Notes under the pieces: generated by a model
Database searches by the model: none
The model's input: the letters and a program-made list of their open reading frames with translations, nothing else
What the model was told of the DNA's origin: nothing
Translations under genes and position numbers: made by a program
Part shown: in pieces, positions 52,247 to 60,209 of the stretch
How the letters are laid out: the number at the start of each line of letters is the position of its first letter
Numbering within the stretch: the stretch's first letter is position 1
NCBI GenBank assembly: GCA_007693505.1
Contig: REDL01000036.1
Location: 1 to 64,000, forward strand
Direction of reading: 5' to 3'
From: Desulfovibrionales bacterium
GTDB taxonomy: Bacteria > Desulfobacterota > Desulfovibrionia > Desulfovibrionales > Desulfonatronaceae
DNA: 64,000 nucleotides

Positions 52247-53152
52247 TTATGCATTTGGCGCGTACCATCTGATTTCCATGATGCCCCTGCCCATGGTCAT
52301 GTCCCCGCCCATCTGGACATGGCTGGAAAGAGCCGCCTTGACACTGCTTCTGATCAGTTCCACCTTTTCAGGCTTCATTTCCGCATTTGGAGTTCGTTCG
52401 CTGGTAAAAAAAGTCATGACATAAAGCACGCTGTCCGAGGGAAGCAGCTCCTGGTACCGCAAAGAGCCGTCCTGGGTGGTGCCGGTATCTTCCTTGATCC
52501 TGATTTGAGGCTGCACTTCCGTCGCGGTTTCAACCAGGAATTTGAAATTCTTGTCATGAACCACAAGGATCCTGGTGGCGTGCGGAGCCAGGCCGGCCAT
52601 CAATTCCCTGATCTCGCCAACCTCTTCCTCTTTTCGGGTAACTGCCATGTCTTCCAATATGATATCGGAGTCATCAAGACCTTCAGTCAAAAAAACAGCG
52701 GCATCTTTTGGCGGCTCCGGAATTTGAAAGTCCCACGTTACCCCCAGAAGTCGCATGTCCCGCTTGAGCCGTTCCAAAATGGCCGGACAGATCAGCCAGA
52801 CAAACGGGGCGACGTTCGATCGAACAGGAAAAAGGAGCAGCCTTGCGTCAGATACGGAGAGCGCCCCGGCATGGCCGGCGTCGCCGCTTTTTTCCTCCTT
52901 GCCAAAAACCAGATCGTCCAGTTTACGGGCCTGATCCTGTTGCCCGGGGTTTTCTGGATTGGCCGTGTAATATCTGGTGAACCAGTCCCGGAAGGCACCC
53001 TTGACACCGGAAGCCTGCACCATGGGCCAGCCGGTATGGCGCTCCCGCTGGATGGGAAGATCGACGACCCCGGTGGCCTGACCAGATCCGGCATGCAACG
53101 GGGTGACACCGTACAAGACGCACATCTCGACATTGTTTTTGTCAAACATCAT
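52247..53152 (-). CDS. cmr4: Type III-B backbone RNase subunit Cmr4
   Basis: A 301-residue Cas7-type RAMP that multimerises along the crRNA and cuts target RNA every six nucleotides. The N-terminal segment LYGVTPLHAGSGQATGVVDL carries the conserved loop; the Asp near residue 31 is the expected catalytic residue. GWPMVQASGVKGAFRDWF is the RAMP family motif. A GGAG site lies ahead of the ATG, and 12 bases separate it from cmr3. Confidence 0.94.
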   Translation of the reverse strand: MMFDKNNVEMCVLYGVTPLHAGSGQATGVVDLPIQRERHTGWPMVQASGVKGAFRDWFTRYYTANPENPGQQDQARKLDDLVFGKEEKSGDAGHAGALSVSDARLLLFPVRSNVAPFVWLICPAILERLKRDMRLLGVTWDFQIPEPPKDAAVFLTEGLDDSDIILEDMAVTRKEEEVGEIRELMAGLAPHATRILVVHDKNFKFLVETATEVQPQIRIKEDTGTTQDGSLRYQELLPSDSVLYVMTFFTSERTPNAEMKPEKVELIRSSVKAALSSHVQMGGDMTMGRGIMEIRWYAPNA

Positions 53153-53164
53153 GGTTCATTCTCC

Positions 53165-54247
53165 TTATGTGCTCAGAAAGCCGAAAAAAGTGTTCGCTGT
53201 GTCAGGGCCAATATGGATTGCGGTTCCAGGCGGAAAAAATGAGGATACGGGCTTGTGGAAATTGGTCTTCATGTCCCAACCCGCGGTTCTTATCATCGGT
53301 CCCGAGGCACGGGGAAAATCTGCCAGGTCAGACGCTTGACCCTGAATCGATTCCGCCCGCACCGGGCCCAAGGAAAATATCCATTCTGAATTTTTCCTGG
53401 GCAGGTCAATATCCGCGACTACTTCGTACTTGACGATTCTCTGTTCTCCACCCAGTTGCATCAACCCTTCATTGTCAAGGCTTTTTGGGGCAATCGCGCG
53501 GGAAAGGCCGATCAAAAGGCTTGTTCGCGGATGCATCCGGACTTGTGTAAAGGTATAGAGGTATCCCTTTTTGACGCGACGCGAACGGTTTGGTTCCAGT
53601 GCAATGCCGGTCCTGATCTCGGATGTATGAAAAAAACCGGCCTGGGCAACGGTTGGGATACTCGAATCGTGGACGTACAACTTGTCGGGATCGCGCCGGG
53701 CAAAACACAGTTCCCCGCCGCCCCTGCTTACCGTTTCCAGGGCTCGTAGATTAATCCACGCCCCACTCAAGGATTTGAGGCCTTCCTGCCGTGGTTTGTG
53801 CACCCAAAGGGGCTGGGGCACGGAGCCCTTGAGACCGAGACTCTTGAATTGGGAGGCGCAGACCTGGGCGGGGCTGGCCTGGACCCGGTCGCCCGCGCCC
53901 ACCTTTTTCAGACTGCCCGCAAACCAGTGGGCAGGAGCGGGCACAAATACGTCCCTGGTGCTCTCCATGACCTCGAAGATAGGACCGGTTATCTCAAAGC
54001 CCGGCTGCGCGGGCGTACCCAGACAGGAATGTTCGGCGTATTTCCCCTGATCCCCACTCAGAAAATCCTTGAGCGGGATGCGGCGCTGTCCAAGCATGGC
54101 ATTGCGTATCGCGCCCATCAGAGTTTCCGGCATGGGCGGGAATACGCTTGCCGCCTCATGGTTCTGGCCGGCAACCATCGGCTCCGACCCCTTGAAAAAC
54201 AGCGTGTCCACCGGAGTCATCCGGATCCATTGCTCAATCTTTTTCAT
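53165..54247 (-). CDS. cmr3: Type III-B subunit Cmr3 (Cas5-like)
   Basis: A 360-residue RAMP protein of the Cas5 group that caps the crRNA 5' tag and contacts Cmr2. It starts MKKIEQWIRMTPVDTLFFKG with the typical Cmr3 phrase SEPMVAGQNHEAASVFPPMP and has the later GLSRAIAPKSL region. The ATG has AGGAGG upstream and overlaps the end of cmr2 by 14 bases, indicating coupled translation. Confidence 0.93.
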   Translation of the reverse strand: MKKIEQWIRMTPVDTLFFKGSEPMVAGQNHEAASVFPPMPETLMGAIRNAMLGQRRIPLKDFLSGDQGKYAEHSCLGTPAQPGFEITGPIFEVMESTRDVFVPAPAHWFAGSLKKVGAGDRVQASPAQVCASQFKSLGLKGSVPQPLWVHKPRQEGLKSLSGAWINLRALETVSRGGGELCFARRDPDKLYVHDSSIPTVAQAGFFHTSEIRTGIALEPNRSRRVKKGYLYTFTQVRMHPRTSLLIGLSRAIAPKSLDNEGLMQLGGEQRIVKYEVVADIDLPRKNSEWIFSLGPVRAESIQGQASDLADFPRASGPMIRTAGWDMKTNFHKPVSSFFPPGTAIHIGPDTANTFFGFLST

Positions 54248-57077
54248 GGGTATCCTCCTTCAAGCCCGCAAAGCGCTGGCCCATGAATCTGGCAATGACC
54301 AGGGCTGTTGTATCAATGACCACCTTCCCGTCTTTGGTCCAACGCATGACCAGCGCGGCGCATTTTTTGGCAAGATCGTCGAGTTCCTTGTTCTTGTTGT
54401 CGCCTCTTTCGCCGGACATTCTGTTGTGGGTACTGCGCCCCAATTGGTTGCGTAAAAATTTAAACATGCCATCTGGTTTTTGTTCAGCCAGGGTAAGCAG
54501 CCCGTCACGGTACATTTCAAGACGGTAGATGAAAGAGGAACTCATATCCTTGAACTCAGGGCGGCCAAGCTGGACGGCAATGTCCATGAAAAGCTCCACC
54601 AATGTGCGGCGCATGATCAAGGCGTCACCATTGTCCCGGCTGTCTTTGGGATCCAGGGCAAGGTTTTTTGTCGGCGTGTCCTTCCAGGAAGCCATAAAGG
54701 ATCTTGCCCCGCCGGATCGTTTGTCCAGCTCCAGTGCCAGACAATCACGACCGCCTTTTTCCTTTGCCTCGTCCAGGAGTTGATGCGCCCTTTTCAAGGC
54801 TCCGATCAAAGGTCGCTTGTGATGGGTCAACAGGATTCCGGCTGAAATGGAAATATCGTCTCCAGTTCCAAGATGATGGAACAAACGGCCGTTGCTCGGC
54901 GTCCACGTGTCCTTTACAGGTGCCGGGCGTCCATTTTCAAGGCACAGGAATGGATAGTTGTATGCAATGGCGATATCCCGCGCGGCTTGCAATACCGTGG
55001 AAACAGGCAGGACCGCGCATACGTCATCACCACCGGCATAGATGAGCCTTCCCCTGTTCATCTCAACAATATGCGGCACCGTATGCAGGGCAAAATCTCC
55101 AAGGGCTTCGGAAATGGCCGCATGGACCGCGGGGCTGAGCATCCGTTTTTTGTCAAGGTAGCTGTCCCAGAATTGTCTGTATCCGTCCCTCCCTTTGGGC
55201 CAGCTCCGCAATTTTTCCACCAGCCGGGGATGAATCACATTGCTCCAGTTCGCGGCTATGGTTTCACCGTTGACCAGCCTGCCCATTTTGTCGCCGTCCA
55301 TGAGCAGGACGGCATAATATTTATCAGCCTCGGTTATGGGATGTTTCTGCTTGATTGCATGCAGCAGGGCAGTATCCTGATCCTGACTGTCGCCATCTTC
55401 ATCCAAGGCGTGAAACTGGTCAGCGATACGCATTTTCCATTTGGAACCCAGATCCCGTTCGAGTCCGCGCCTTGTGTCAGCGCCGAGTCTCGTAAACCAG
55501 TCGCTTAACGCCATCTCGGTCGTGGCTGGAAATGAGTTGTCATCCTTGAAAAATGGATACAAGGGGTGCTTCTTGTCTTTGTGGATGGCGTAGCCGGCCA
55601 ATCTTTTGATCATTGCGACGGAACTGAGACGCTCACTTTCCTTGAAGTCCGCTTCCCCGCCCATGGATGCGGCCCACTTTTCCTTGAACGTCGACCAGAA
55701 AGGATCGTTTTCCGGTCGCGGATTCTTGTCTTTGGTCGTTTCGTGATCCAGGTGGAGAATTTCCAGGTCACCGTGAAGCTGGCACTTGATGCCCTCTTCC
55801 GGGCTCCTTTTCTCCTTCTTGCAGGTCTTGCCCGCGGCCATGAACCCTTGGGCCAGGCCATGCACCGTTCCATAGAAAGCGCCCTTCCCCCTGATCGGAT
55901 AGGGAAGACCTTTTGAATCATTGAAAATCTCCAGAGACTGCGTCCAGACCTGTTCCGGCAACAGCTCGGACGCTGTTTGTATGCTCGTCTCGTCTATCAA
56001 GGGACAACTTGACCAATGAAAATCAAAATACCCGCCAAGCTGCTTTGCAAACAAGGCCCTGACCATCTTGTCCTGACCCGCGTGTTTTTCAATCAGGTCA
56101 AGAACCTTGCTCCCCATATCCTTCCAGGCATCGACGATCCCGCTTTCAATGGAGTTTGCCATTACTTCTTCCTCGCCGGCTGGAACAAGGCAGACGAATT
56201 TGTTTGGAAAAGAGGCCACTCCGGTTTCAGGGGCAACAAACAGGCCCAGCTTGTCCAGGGAGCATTCATCGGCGAGCAGATTTTCAATCATGGGCTGGTC
56301 GATCAGGCTGGGATAAAGGATGTGGTCCGAGCCCAGGTCGTAGACAACCTGCCTGATGCCTTCGAATGCCAGCCAGGAAAGGATGAGCGAACCCGTCCAG
56401 AAATCCCTGAGTTTTCTGGCTCTGACAATGAAATCCTGCACCGGCGTCAACCCGAAAACCATCAGGGATGCTTGTCTGGTTTTGGAAAGCTGGGAGCAGG
56501 AATAGAGGGCTGAAACAAGGGCGCAATGCTGCCACACGGAATGGTCCGGGATGCGCGTGTCCGCCGGCATCTTGGCCCAAAGTCCACCGAGGCCGCCCAG
56601 GTTCTTTTTGATCAACTGCCCACGCAGTGCATGATGGACGTAATGAAAGCGGGCTGCCGCCATTTCTTCCGGCTTGCCCGTAAAGGAGTTGGCAAGCAAT
56701 GAGATGTCTTCCCCGACCATGGCCGCCATTTGACTGCCAATAGCCTTGATGTCGGGAATCTGTCCCAAAATTTTTAATTCTCCCTCCCGGGATGTCGGAT
56801 GCGTCAGCTTTGGTTCCGTGCTGAAATCAATTGCCCCGCTGCTTTCATCATCCTTTGAGAACCCAGGAAACTGCATCCGATCCATGCCGGCCGCAATGGC
56901 GTCCAAACCGCTATAAGCCGCCTTGTCCAAAGTCCCGTCAATGCCCATGGCATCAAGCAGTTTCCTGCTGCGGGCCTCATGGCCAGGAATGTGAAGCGCC
57001 TTGTCCGGCGGGTCGTGCAGATAGGCCTGCAATTTGCCATTCCAGTAGTCTGCGTCTTTTCGAAAAGTCCTGTTCAT
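54234..57077 (-). CDS. cmr2: Type III-B large subunit Cmr2 (Cas10) with GGDD cyclase motif
   Basis: Cas10 of the Cmr complex, 947 residues. The N terminus has the permuted HD signature LQAYLHDPPDKALHI (about 14-28), a cysteine pair (CKKEKRSPEEGIKC) may bind zinc, and the second palm domain has the cyclase motif YAGGDDVCAV (GGDD at about 682-685). On target RNA binding it should make cyclic oligoadenylate from ATP, the signal for Csx1 and probably the second CARF protein at 60210-61496. It overlaps cmr1 by one base and cmr3 by 14. Confidence 0.95.
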   Translation of the reverse strand: MNRTFRKDADYWNGKLQAYLHDPPDKALHIPGHEARSRKLLDAMGIDGTLDKAAYSGLDAIAAGMDRMQFPGFSKDDESSGAIDFSTEPKLTHPTSREGELKILGQIPDIKAIGSQMAAMVGEDISLLANSFTGKPEEMAAARFHYVHHALRGQLIKKNLGGLGGLWAKMPADTRIPDHSVWQHCALVSALYSCSQLSKTRQASLMVFGLTPVQDFIVRARKLRDFWTGSLILSWLAFEGIRQVVYDLGSDHILYPSLIDQPMIENLLADECSLDKLGLFVAPETGVASFPNKFVCLVPAGEEEVMANSIESGIVDAWKDMGSKVLDLIEKHAGQDKMVRALFAKQLGGYFDFHWSSCPLIDETSIQTASELLPEQVWTQSLEIFNDSKGLPYPIRGKGAFYGTVHGLAQGFMAAGKTCKKEKRSPEEGIKCQLHGDLEILHLDHETTKDKNPRPENDPFWSTFKEKWAASMGGEADFKESERLSSVAMIKRLAGYAIHKDKKHPLYPFFKDDNSFPATTEMALSDWFTRLGADTRRGLERDLGSKWKMRIADQFHALDEDGDSQDQDTALLHAIKQKHPITEADKYYAVLLMDGDKMGRLVNGETIAANWSNVIHPRLVEKLRSWPKGRDGYRQFWDSYLDKKRMLSPAVHAAISEALGDFALHTVPHIVEMNRGRLIYAGGDDVCAVLPVSTVLQAARDIAIAYNYPFLCLENGRPAPVKDTWTPSNGRLFHHLGTGDDISISAGILLTHHKRPLIGALKRAHQLLDEAKEKGGRDCLALELDKRSGGARSFMASWKDTPTKNLALDPKDSRDNGDALIMRRTLVELFMDIAVQLGRPEFKDMSSSFIYRLEMYRDGLLTLAEQKPDGMFKFLRNQLGRSTHNRMSGERGDNKNKELDDLAKKCAALVMRWTKDGKVVIDTTALVIARFMGQRFAGLKEDTHEKD

Positions 57078-58159
57078 TATCTCAGCTCCGCCATTGTTGC
57101 GCGTTGAATGCTGGAAATGGCATCCAGCTTCTGGTGCACCTTTTTCCAGACCTCAATCTGCTTTGTTTTATTCTTGTCCAGGATGGGCTGCTGGTCGCTG
57201 TGTTTGTGGGGCAGATGCAGGATAACGCCGTGATAGGAGTTGCCCAGCTTGACTACCTTGAAATGCAGAGGTGAAGCATGACGTGCTTTTTTGTCGAAGG
57301 CCGCATGATTCGTCAGGGGGATCCCGAGCAGATGCCTTTCATTCGCTGATCCCTCACCGGGATTCAGCTTGTCCAGGGTTTTACCCTTGACGGAGAGCGA
57401 TCTGGCCCGCACAGCGATATACGTGTCGGCTAGAACGGTCATGGCACTTTCCCATTTATTTTTATCATCTTTTTGGGACGGTACCGTCTTCCAGATCAAT
57501 GCTCCCGCGTCATCACGACCAAGCAGTGCAGGATAATCCCGCTCGAATCCCTTTTCCCATGATTCAAATTTTGGCTCGGCGAGAAACTCATCCCCGATCT
57601 TGAAGCTGAAACTGCCCCAGGCGTTGCGCGACCTGCCACCAATCGTGCCAAAGGCCTGGATGAGCCTCAGAACTGGTTTTAATTTTTCAATGTCATCTTT
57701 ACCTGCTTCAATAGTCAGCTGAAATTTTTCACCAGGCTTGAAATATGAGTGTTTGACATTGCCGTTCGGGGCCATCAGTCCCATACCCGCCAGATAGAGA
57801 AGTGGTGAAACATCGCCATTATTACGCTGACACTCAGGTTGATTTACTTTTGGGACATTTGGCATTCGTTCTTCAGATGACTTGGCATCCGCCCACAGTG
57901 AGACAATCACTCTGCTTTTACCAAGGTCACTGCCTTTTTCACCAGCAGCGCCGAAAAGTTCAGATTCTTTCTGATACAGCTCATCATGTTTCAAGCCCTG
58001 GCCATGGGCCACCCTCCACCATTTACGGAGCAGGGCCTTGAACGGCGCAGCCCGCCATTGCGCGCTCTGATCAGGTCCCCCAAGAAACATGGGAGTGAGA
58101 ATCTCGCATTCCGCAGTCACTCTTTCGCGCTTGTAATAGCGCATGAATCCGTTGTTCAT
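57077..58159 (-). CDS. cmr1: Type III-B subunit Cmr1
   Basis: A 360-residue RAMP protein found at the 3' end of the Cmr filament. The family start AECEILTPMFLGGPDQSAQW is present, followed by RAAPFKALLRKWWRVAHG and the glycine-rich AFGTIGGRSRNAWGSFSF. It is the first canonical cmr gene here; its ATG overlaps the stop of the HD mini-gene (ATGA). The order cmr1-2-3-4-5-6 is canonical. Confidence 0.94.
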   Translation of the reverse strand: MNNGFMRYYKRERVTAECEILTPMFLGGPDQSAQWRAAPFKALLRKWWRVAHGQGLKHDELYQKESELFGAAGEKGSDLGKSRVIVSLWADAKSSEERMPNVPKVNQPECQRNNGDVSPLLYLAGMGLMAPNGNVKHSYFKPGEKFQLTIEAGKDDIEKLKPVLRLIQAFGTIGGRSRNAWGSFSFKIGDEFLAEPKFESWEKGFERDYPALLGRDDAGALIWKTVPSQKDDKNKWESAMTVLADTYIAVRARSLSVKGKTLDKLNPGEGSANERHLLGIPLTNHAAFDKKARHASPLHFKVVKLGNSYHGVILHLPHKHSDQQPILDKNKTKQIEVWKKVHQKLDAISSIQRATMAELR

Positions 58160-58341
58160 GGCAAACCCATCCCTTTACGATTATGGCTTGTGATAATCCC
58201 GCTGTGGCCATGTCCTGGCGGTACTTGCGTTCCTGTAAATATCCGACCTCGAGAAAAAGATCCTTCCCCCCGCTCCAGGAGCTTGCCCACGTCGTGCAGC
58301 AAAGCCGCCAGCACCACAGATGTTATCCTATCCCGATCCAT
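58156..58341 (-). CDS. 61-aa HD-domain mini-protein, Cas10/Csm1 N-terminal remnant
   Basis: A short gene with a strong AAGGAGG ribosome site. It encodes MDRDRITSVVLAALLHDVGK followed by LLERGEGSFSRG and a GHGHSG motif, closely like the first 50 residues of Csm1-type Cas10 (HD nuclease domain), then stops. The canonical metal-binding H-D and a later histidine pair are kept, but the rest of HD and all palm domains are missing. The stop overlaps the cmr1 start by four bases. It may be a relic of a type III-A/D cas10, or a retained leader or mini-HD protein. Confidence 0.72.
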   Translation of the reverse strand: MDRDRITSVVLAALLHDVGKLLERGEGSFSRGRIFTGTQVPPGHGHSGIITSHNRKGMGLP

Positions 58342-58574
58342 TGAACCTCCTTCCCAAGCGCCTCGCATCAGATATGATGAGGCACGGCTTGGCTCGTCAT
58401 CCATTCCTTACGGCCCGACAACCATTTTTTTCAAAATCTCGCCAAAAAAATTTCCTCTTGCCATTCGCACCGCAATGCAACCACCTCTCGGGCCAAGTCC
58501 GGCACTGTCATACCGTGTTGTCATCCCGTCTCGCCGATGCCATAATGCAACAAAAATGGAACCAGGAGGCCGAC

Positions 58575-58817
58575 ATGACCACCATCACCGTAAAAAACAT
58601 CCCCGATGACGTATATCAGCGACTGAAGGTTGCCGCCCAGTCAAATCGGCGTTCCATCAACAGCGAGGTCATCTGGCGCATCAGGCAAAGCCTCGGGGGA
58701 CGGGCCGCGTCGCCTGAAACAATACTGGCCGAGGCCGGAGAGCTGCGGCGCTTGACCGAAAACCATCCCATCAGCGACAAAACTTTCAACCAGGCCAAGC
58801 AGGAAGGAAGACCATGA
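58575..58817 (+). CDS. FitA/VapB-type ribbon-helix-helix antitoxin
   Basis: An 80-residue protein beginning MTTITVKNIPDDVYQRLKVA, with AQSNRRSINSEVIWRIRQSL completing the ribbon-helix-helix fold typical of FitA/VapB antitoxins. The C-terminal half would wrap the PIN toxin. CAGGAGG lies six bases ahead of the ATG. Its stop overlaps the start of the truncated vapC (ATGA). On its own it would still bind DNA and could repress its promoter. Confidence 0.88.
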   Translation: MTTITVKNIPDDVYQRLKVAAQSNRRSINSEVIWRIRQSLGGRAASPETILAEAGELRRLTENHPISDKTFNQAKQEGRP

Positions 58818-58972
58818 TTGTCGTGGACACCAATGTCCTCGGCTATCTTTTTTTGACCAGTGAACATTCTCCCTGGGCCGAGCGTGTTCTGGCCAAAGAT
58901 CCTGAATGGGCCACGCCTCTGCTGTGGCGCAGCGAATCTTTCTGCGAATCCCAACGGGATTCCGTCCCATAG
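58814..58972 (+). pseudogene. Truncated VapC-like PIN toxin gene, cut by palindromic element
   Basis: The frame starts MIVVDTNVLGYLFLTSEHSP, the first catalytic aspartate strand of a PIN domain, and continues to TPLLWRSE at about residue 41. From there the sequence is the palindromic element beginning at 58946 (GAATCCCAACGGGATTC), which adds a dozen unrelated residues and a stop. A full PIN toxin has about 130 residues with two or three more acidic residues, so this is inactive. No 3' remainder was found on the far side of the insertion cluster. Confidence 0.85.
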
Positions 58973-59226
58973 CCCAGGGTTGCGGCGGCCGCGCCGCTAC
59001 CCTGGGACCAGCGCCTTACTCAGCCAACCCCAACGGGGTTGCGTCCTCCTGCATCACCATCAATCTCCATCAATCCTCCACGCATCGACCATACCATCCC
59101 GGATTACCGGTTTCCCGAAAAAGCAGACGCAACCCCGTCGGGGTTGATATAAAATGGTTCATTTACCCAGAGTAGCCCGCCTCTGGACGGGCAACCCTGG
59201 GCTGGGGGACGATGCCCCGTTGGGGC
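58946..59226. mobile_element. Internally deleted copy 1 of the IS200-like palindromic element
   Basis: Six hairpins: GAATCCC/GGGATTC (58946-58962), CCCAGGGT...ACCCTGGG (58973-59006), CAACCCC/GGGGTTG (59025-59041), CAACCCC/GGGGTTG (59130-59146), CCCAGAGT...ACCCTGGG (59166-59201) and TGCCCCGTTGGGGCA (59212-59226). Between the third and fourth, about 60 bases on the minus strand read as a degenerate last stretch of the transposase (GNPGWYGRCVED). So this is a non-autonomous derivative holding both ends and a stub. Its left edge lies inside vapC. Confidence 0.8.
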
Positions 59227-59847
59227 AAGGAGCGTTGGTTGCGTCCTCTCTCGCTTCCCTTCAATTTCCATCAATCCCACACGTACCGATCGTCCCAATC
59301 CATTCCGTGTTTTCGGAACAATGCCCGGTATTCGTCCTGAAAAGATACCTTCTGGTGATGGTCCACCTGCCCGACGATATATGCCCGTACCATTTCCACA
59401 TTCGATGCGCTTACCGAAAATGCTCCGTATCCGGCCTGCCAGGAAAACGACTGCAATCGTGGATTGTGTTCCTTGATCCATGTGCTGGAGACACGTTTGA
59501 GTTCCTTGACCCAGTCCGCCGTCGTGATTGTACGCCCCAGCCGACAGAGCAGATGTACATGATCCTCGGTACCGCCAACGAGGGTCGGCGGACAATCCAG
59601 GTGGGCGGAGATGCCGCCGAGGTAGGCGTGCATTTCCGAGCGAAGGTCGGCGTCGAGCAAGAATGGTGCGCGGTTTTTGGTTGAGAAGATGAGGTGGATA
59701 TGGATGAGAGCCAAAGATTGGGGCATGGCGGAAACTCTTTTGGACGCAACCCCTTTGGGGTTGATACGATGTTGGTCAACAAACCCAGGGTAGCCCAGCC
59801 CTTGGCTGGTCAACCCTGGGCTAGGGGACGGAATCCCGTTGGGATTC
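59227..59847 (-). mobile_element. IS200-like element with transposase and right-end hairpins
   Basis: This unit holds the intact transposase gene (59271-59726) and on its upstream side three hairpins: CAACCCC/GGGGTTG (59747-59763), CCCAGGGT...ACCCTGGG (59784-59820) and GAATCCCGTTGGGATTC (59831-59847). The opposite side abuts the hairpins of deleted copy 1. Subterminal hairpins rather than terminal inverted repeats fit IS200/IS605-type single-strand transposition. Confidence 0.78.
59271..59726 (-). CDS. IS200/IS605-like Y1 (HUH) transposase, REP-associated type
   Basis: A 151-residue transposase starting MPQSLALIHIHLIFSTKNRA. The HUH histidines are in GTEDHVHLLCRLG and the likely nucleophilic tyrosine is in VEMVRAYIVGQVDHH, preceded by WQAGYGAFSVSAS. 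The length is normal, so it is probably intact. It cuts and joins single-stranded DNA at hairpin-marked ends. The ATG at 59726 is chosen for family fit; the longer frame is made of translated palindromes. It may also mobilise the deleted copies at 48.1, 59.0 and 60.0 kb. Confidence 0.9.
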   Translation of the reverse strand: MPQSLALIHIHLIFSTKNRAPFLLDADLRSEMHAYLGGISAHLDCPPTLVGGTEDHVHLLCRLGRTITTADWVKELKRVSSTWIKEHNPRLQSFSWQAGYGAFSVSASNVEMVRAYIVGQVDHHQKVSFQDEYRALFRKHGMDWDDRYVWD

Positions 59848-59858
59848 AAGAAAAGCCA

Positions 59859-60169
59859 ATGCCCCAAAGGGGCATCGTCACCCAGCCCAGGGTTGCGGCG
59901 GCCACGCCGCTACCCTGGGACCAGCGCCCCATTCTCACCCCCAACCCCAACGGGGTTGCGTCCTCTCCCATTCCCGTCAATCCCAGACGTACCGGCCATC
60001 CCATCCGATTTCGTGTCTGGAATTATCCGTGGAGTCGACCAGACCGGCACGTCCCACAAGACGGGACGCAACCCCGTTGGGGTTGTTTCTCTCTCCTTGC
60101 ATAATCCCAGGGTAGGCCAGCCTGTGGCTGTCCAACCCTGGGCTATGGGACGATGCCCCGTTGGGGCAT
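59859..60169. mobile_element. Internally deleted copy 2 of the IS200-like palindromic element
   Basis: Six hairpins: ATGCCCC/GGGGCAT (59859-59875), CCCAGGGT...ACCCTGGG (59886-59919), CAACCCC/GGGGTTG (59942-59958), CAACCCC/GGGGTTG (60069-60085), CCCAGGGT...ACCCTGGG (60106-60142) and ATGCCCC/GGGGCAT (60153-60169). Between the third and fourth hairpins the minus strand reads HEIGWDGRYVWD, almost the last residues of the transposase (HGMDWDDRYVWD). The layout mirrors copy 1. Confidence 0.82.
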
Positions 60170-60209
60170 GAGGCGAGGATTGTACCAAAGCGTTCACACC
60201 GTCCCAATA

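Noticed and set aside
58946-60169. Regular short repeats looked at first like a CRISPR array
   Set aside because: The repeats are palindromic, of three different types, irregularly spaced, and surround a transposase gene and its stubs; there are no unique spacers of constant length.
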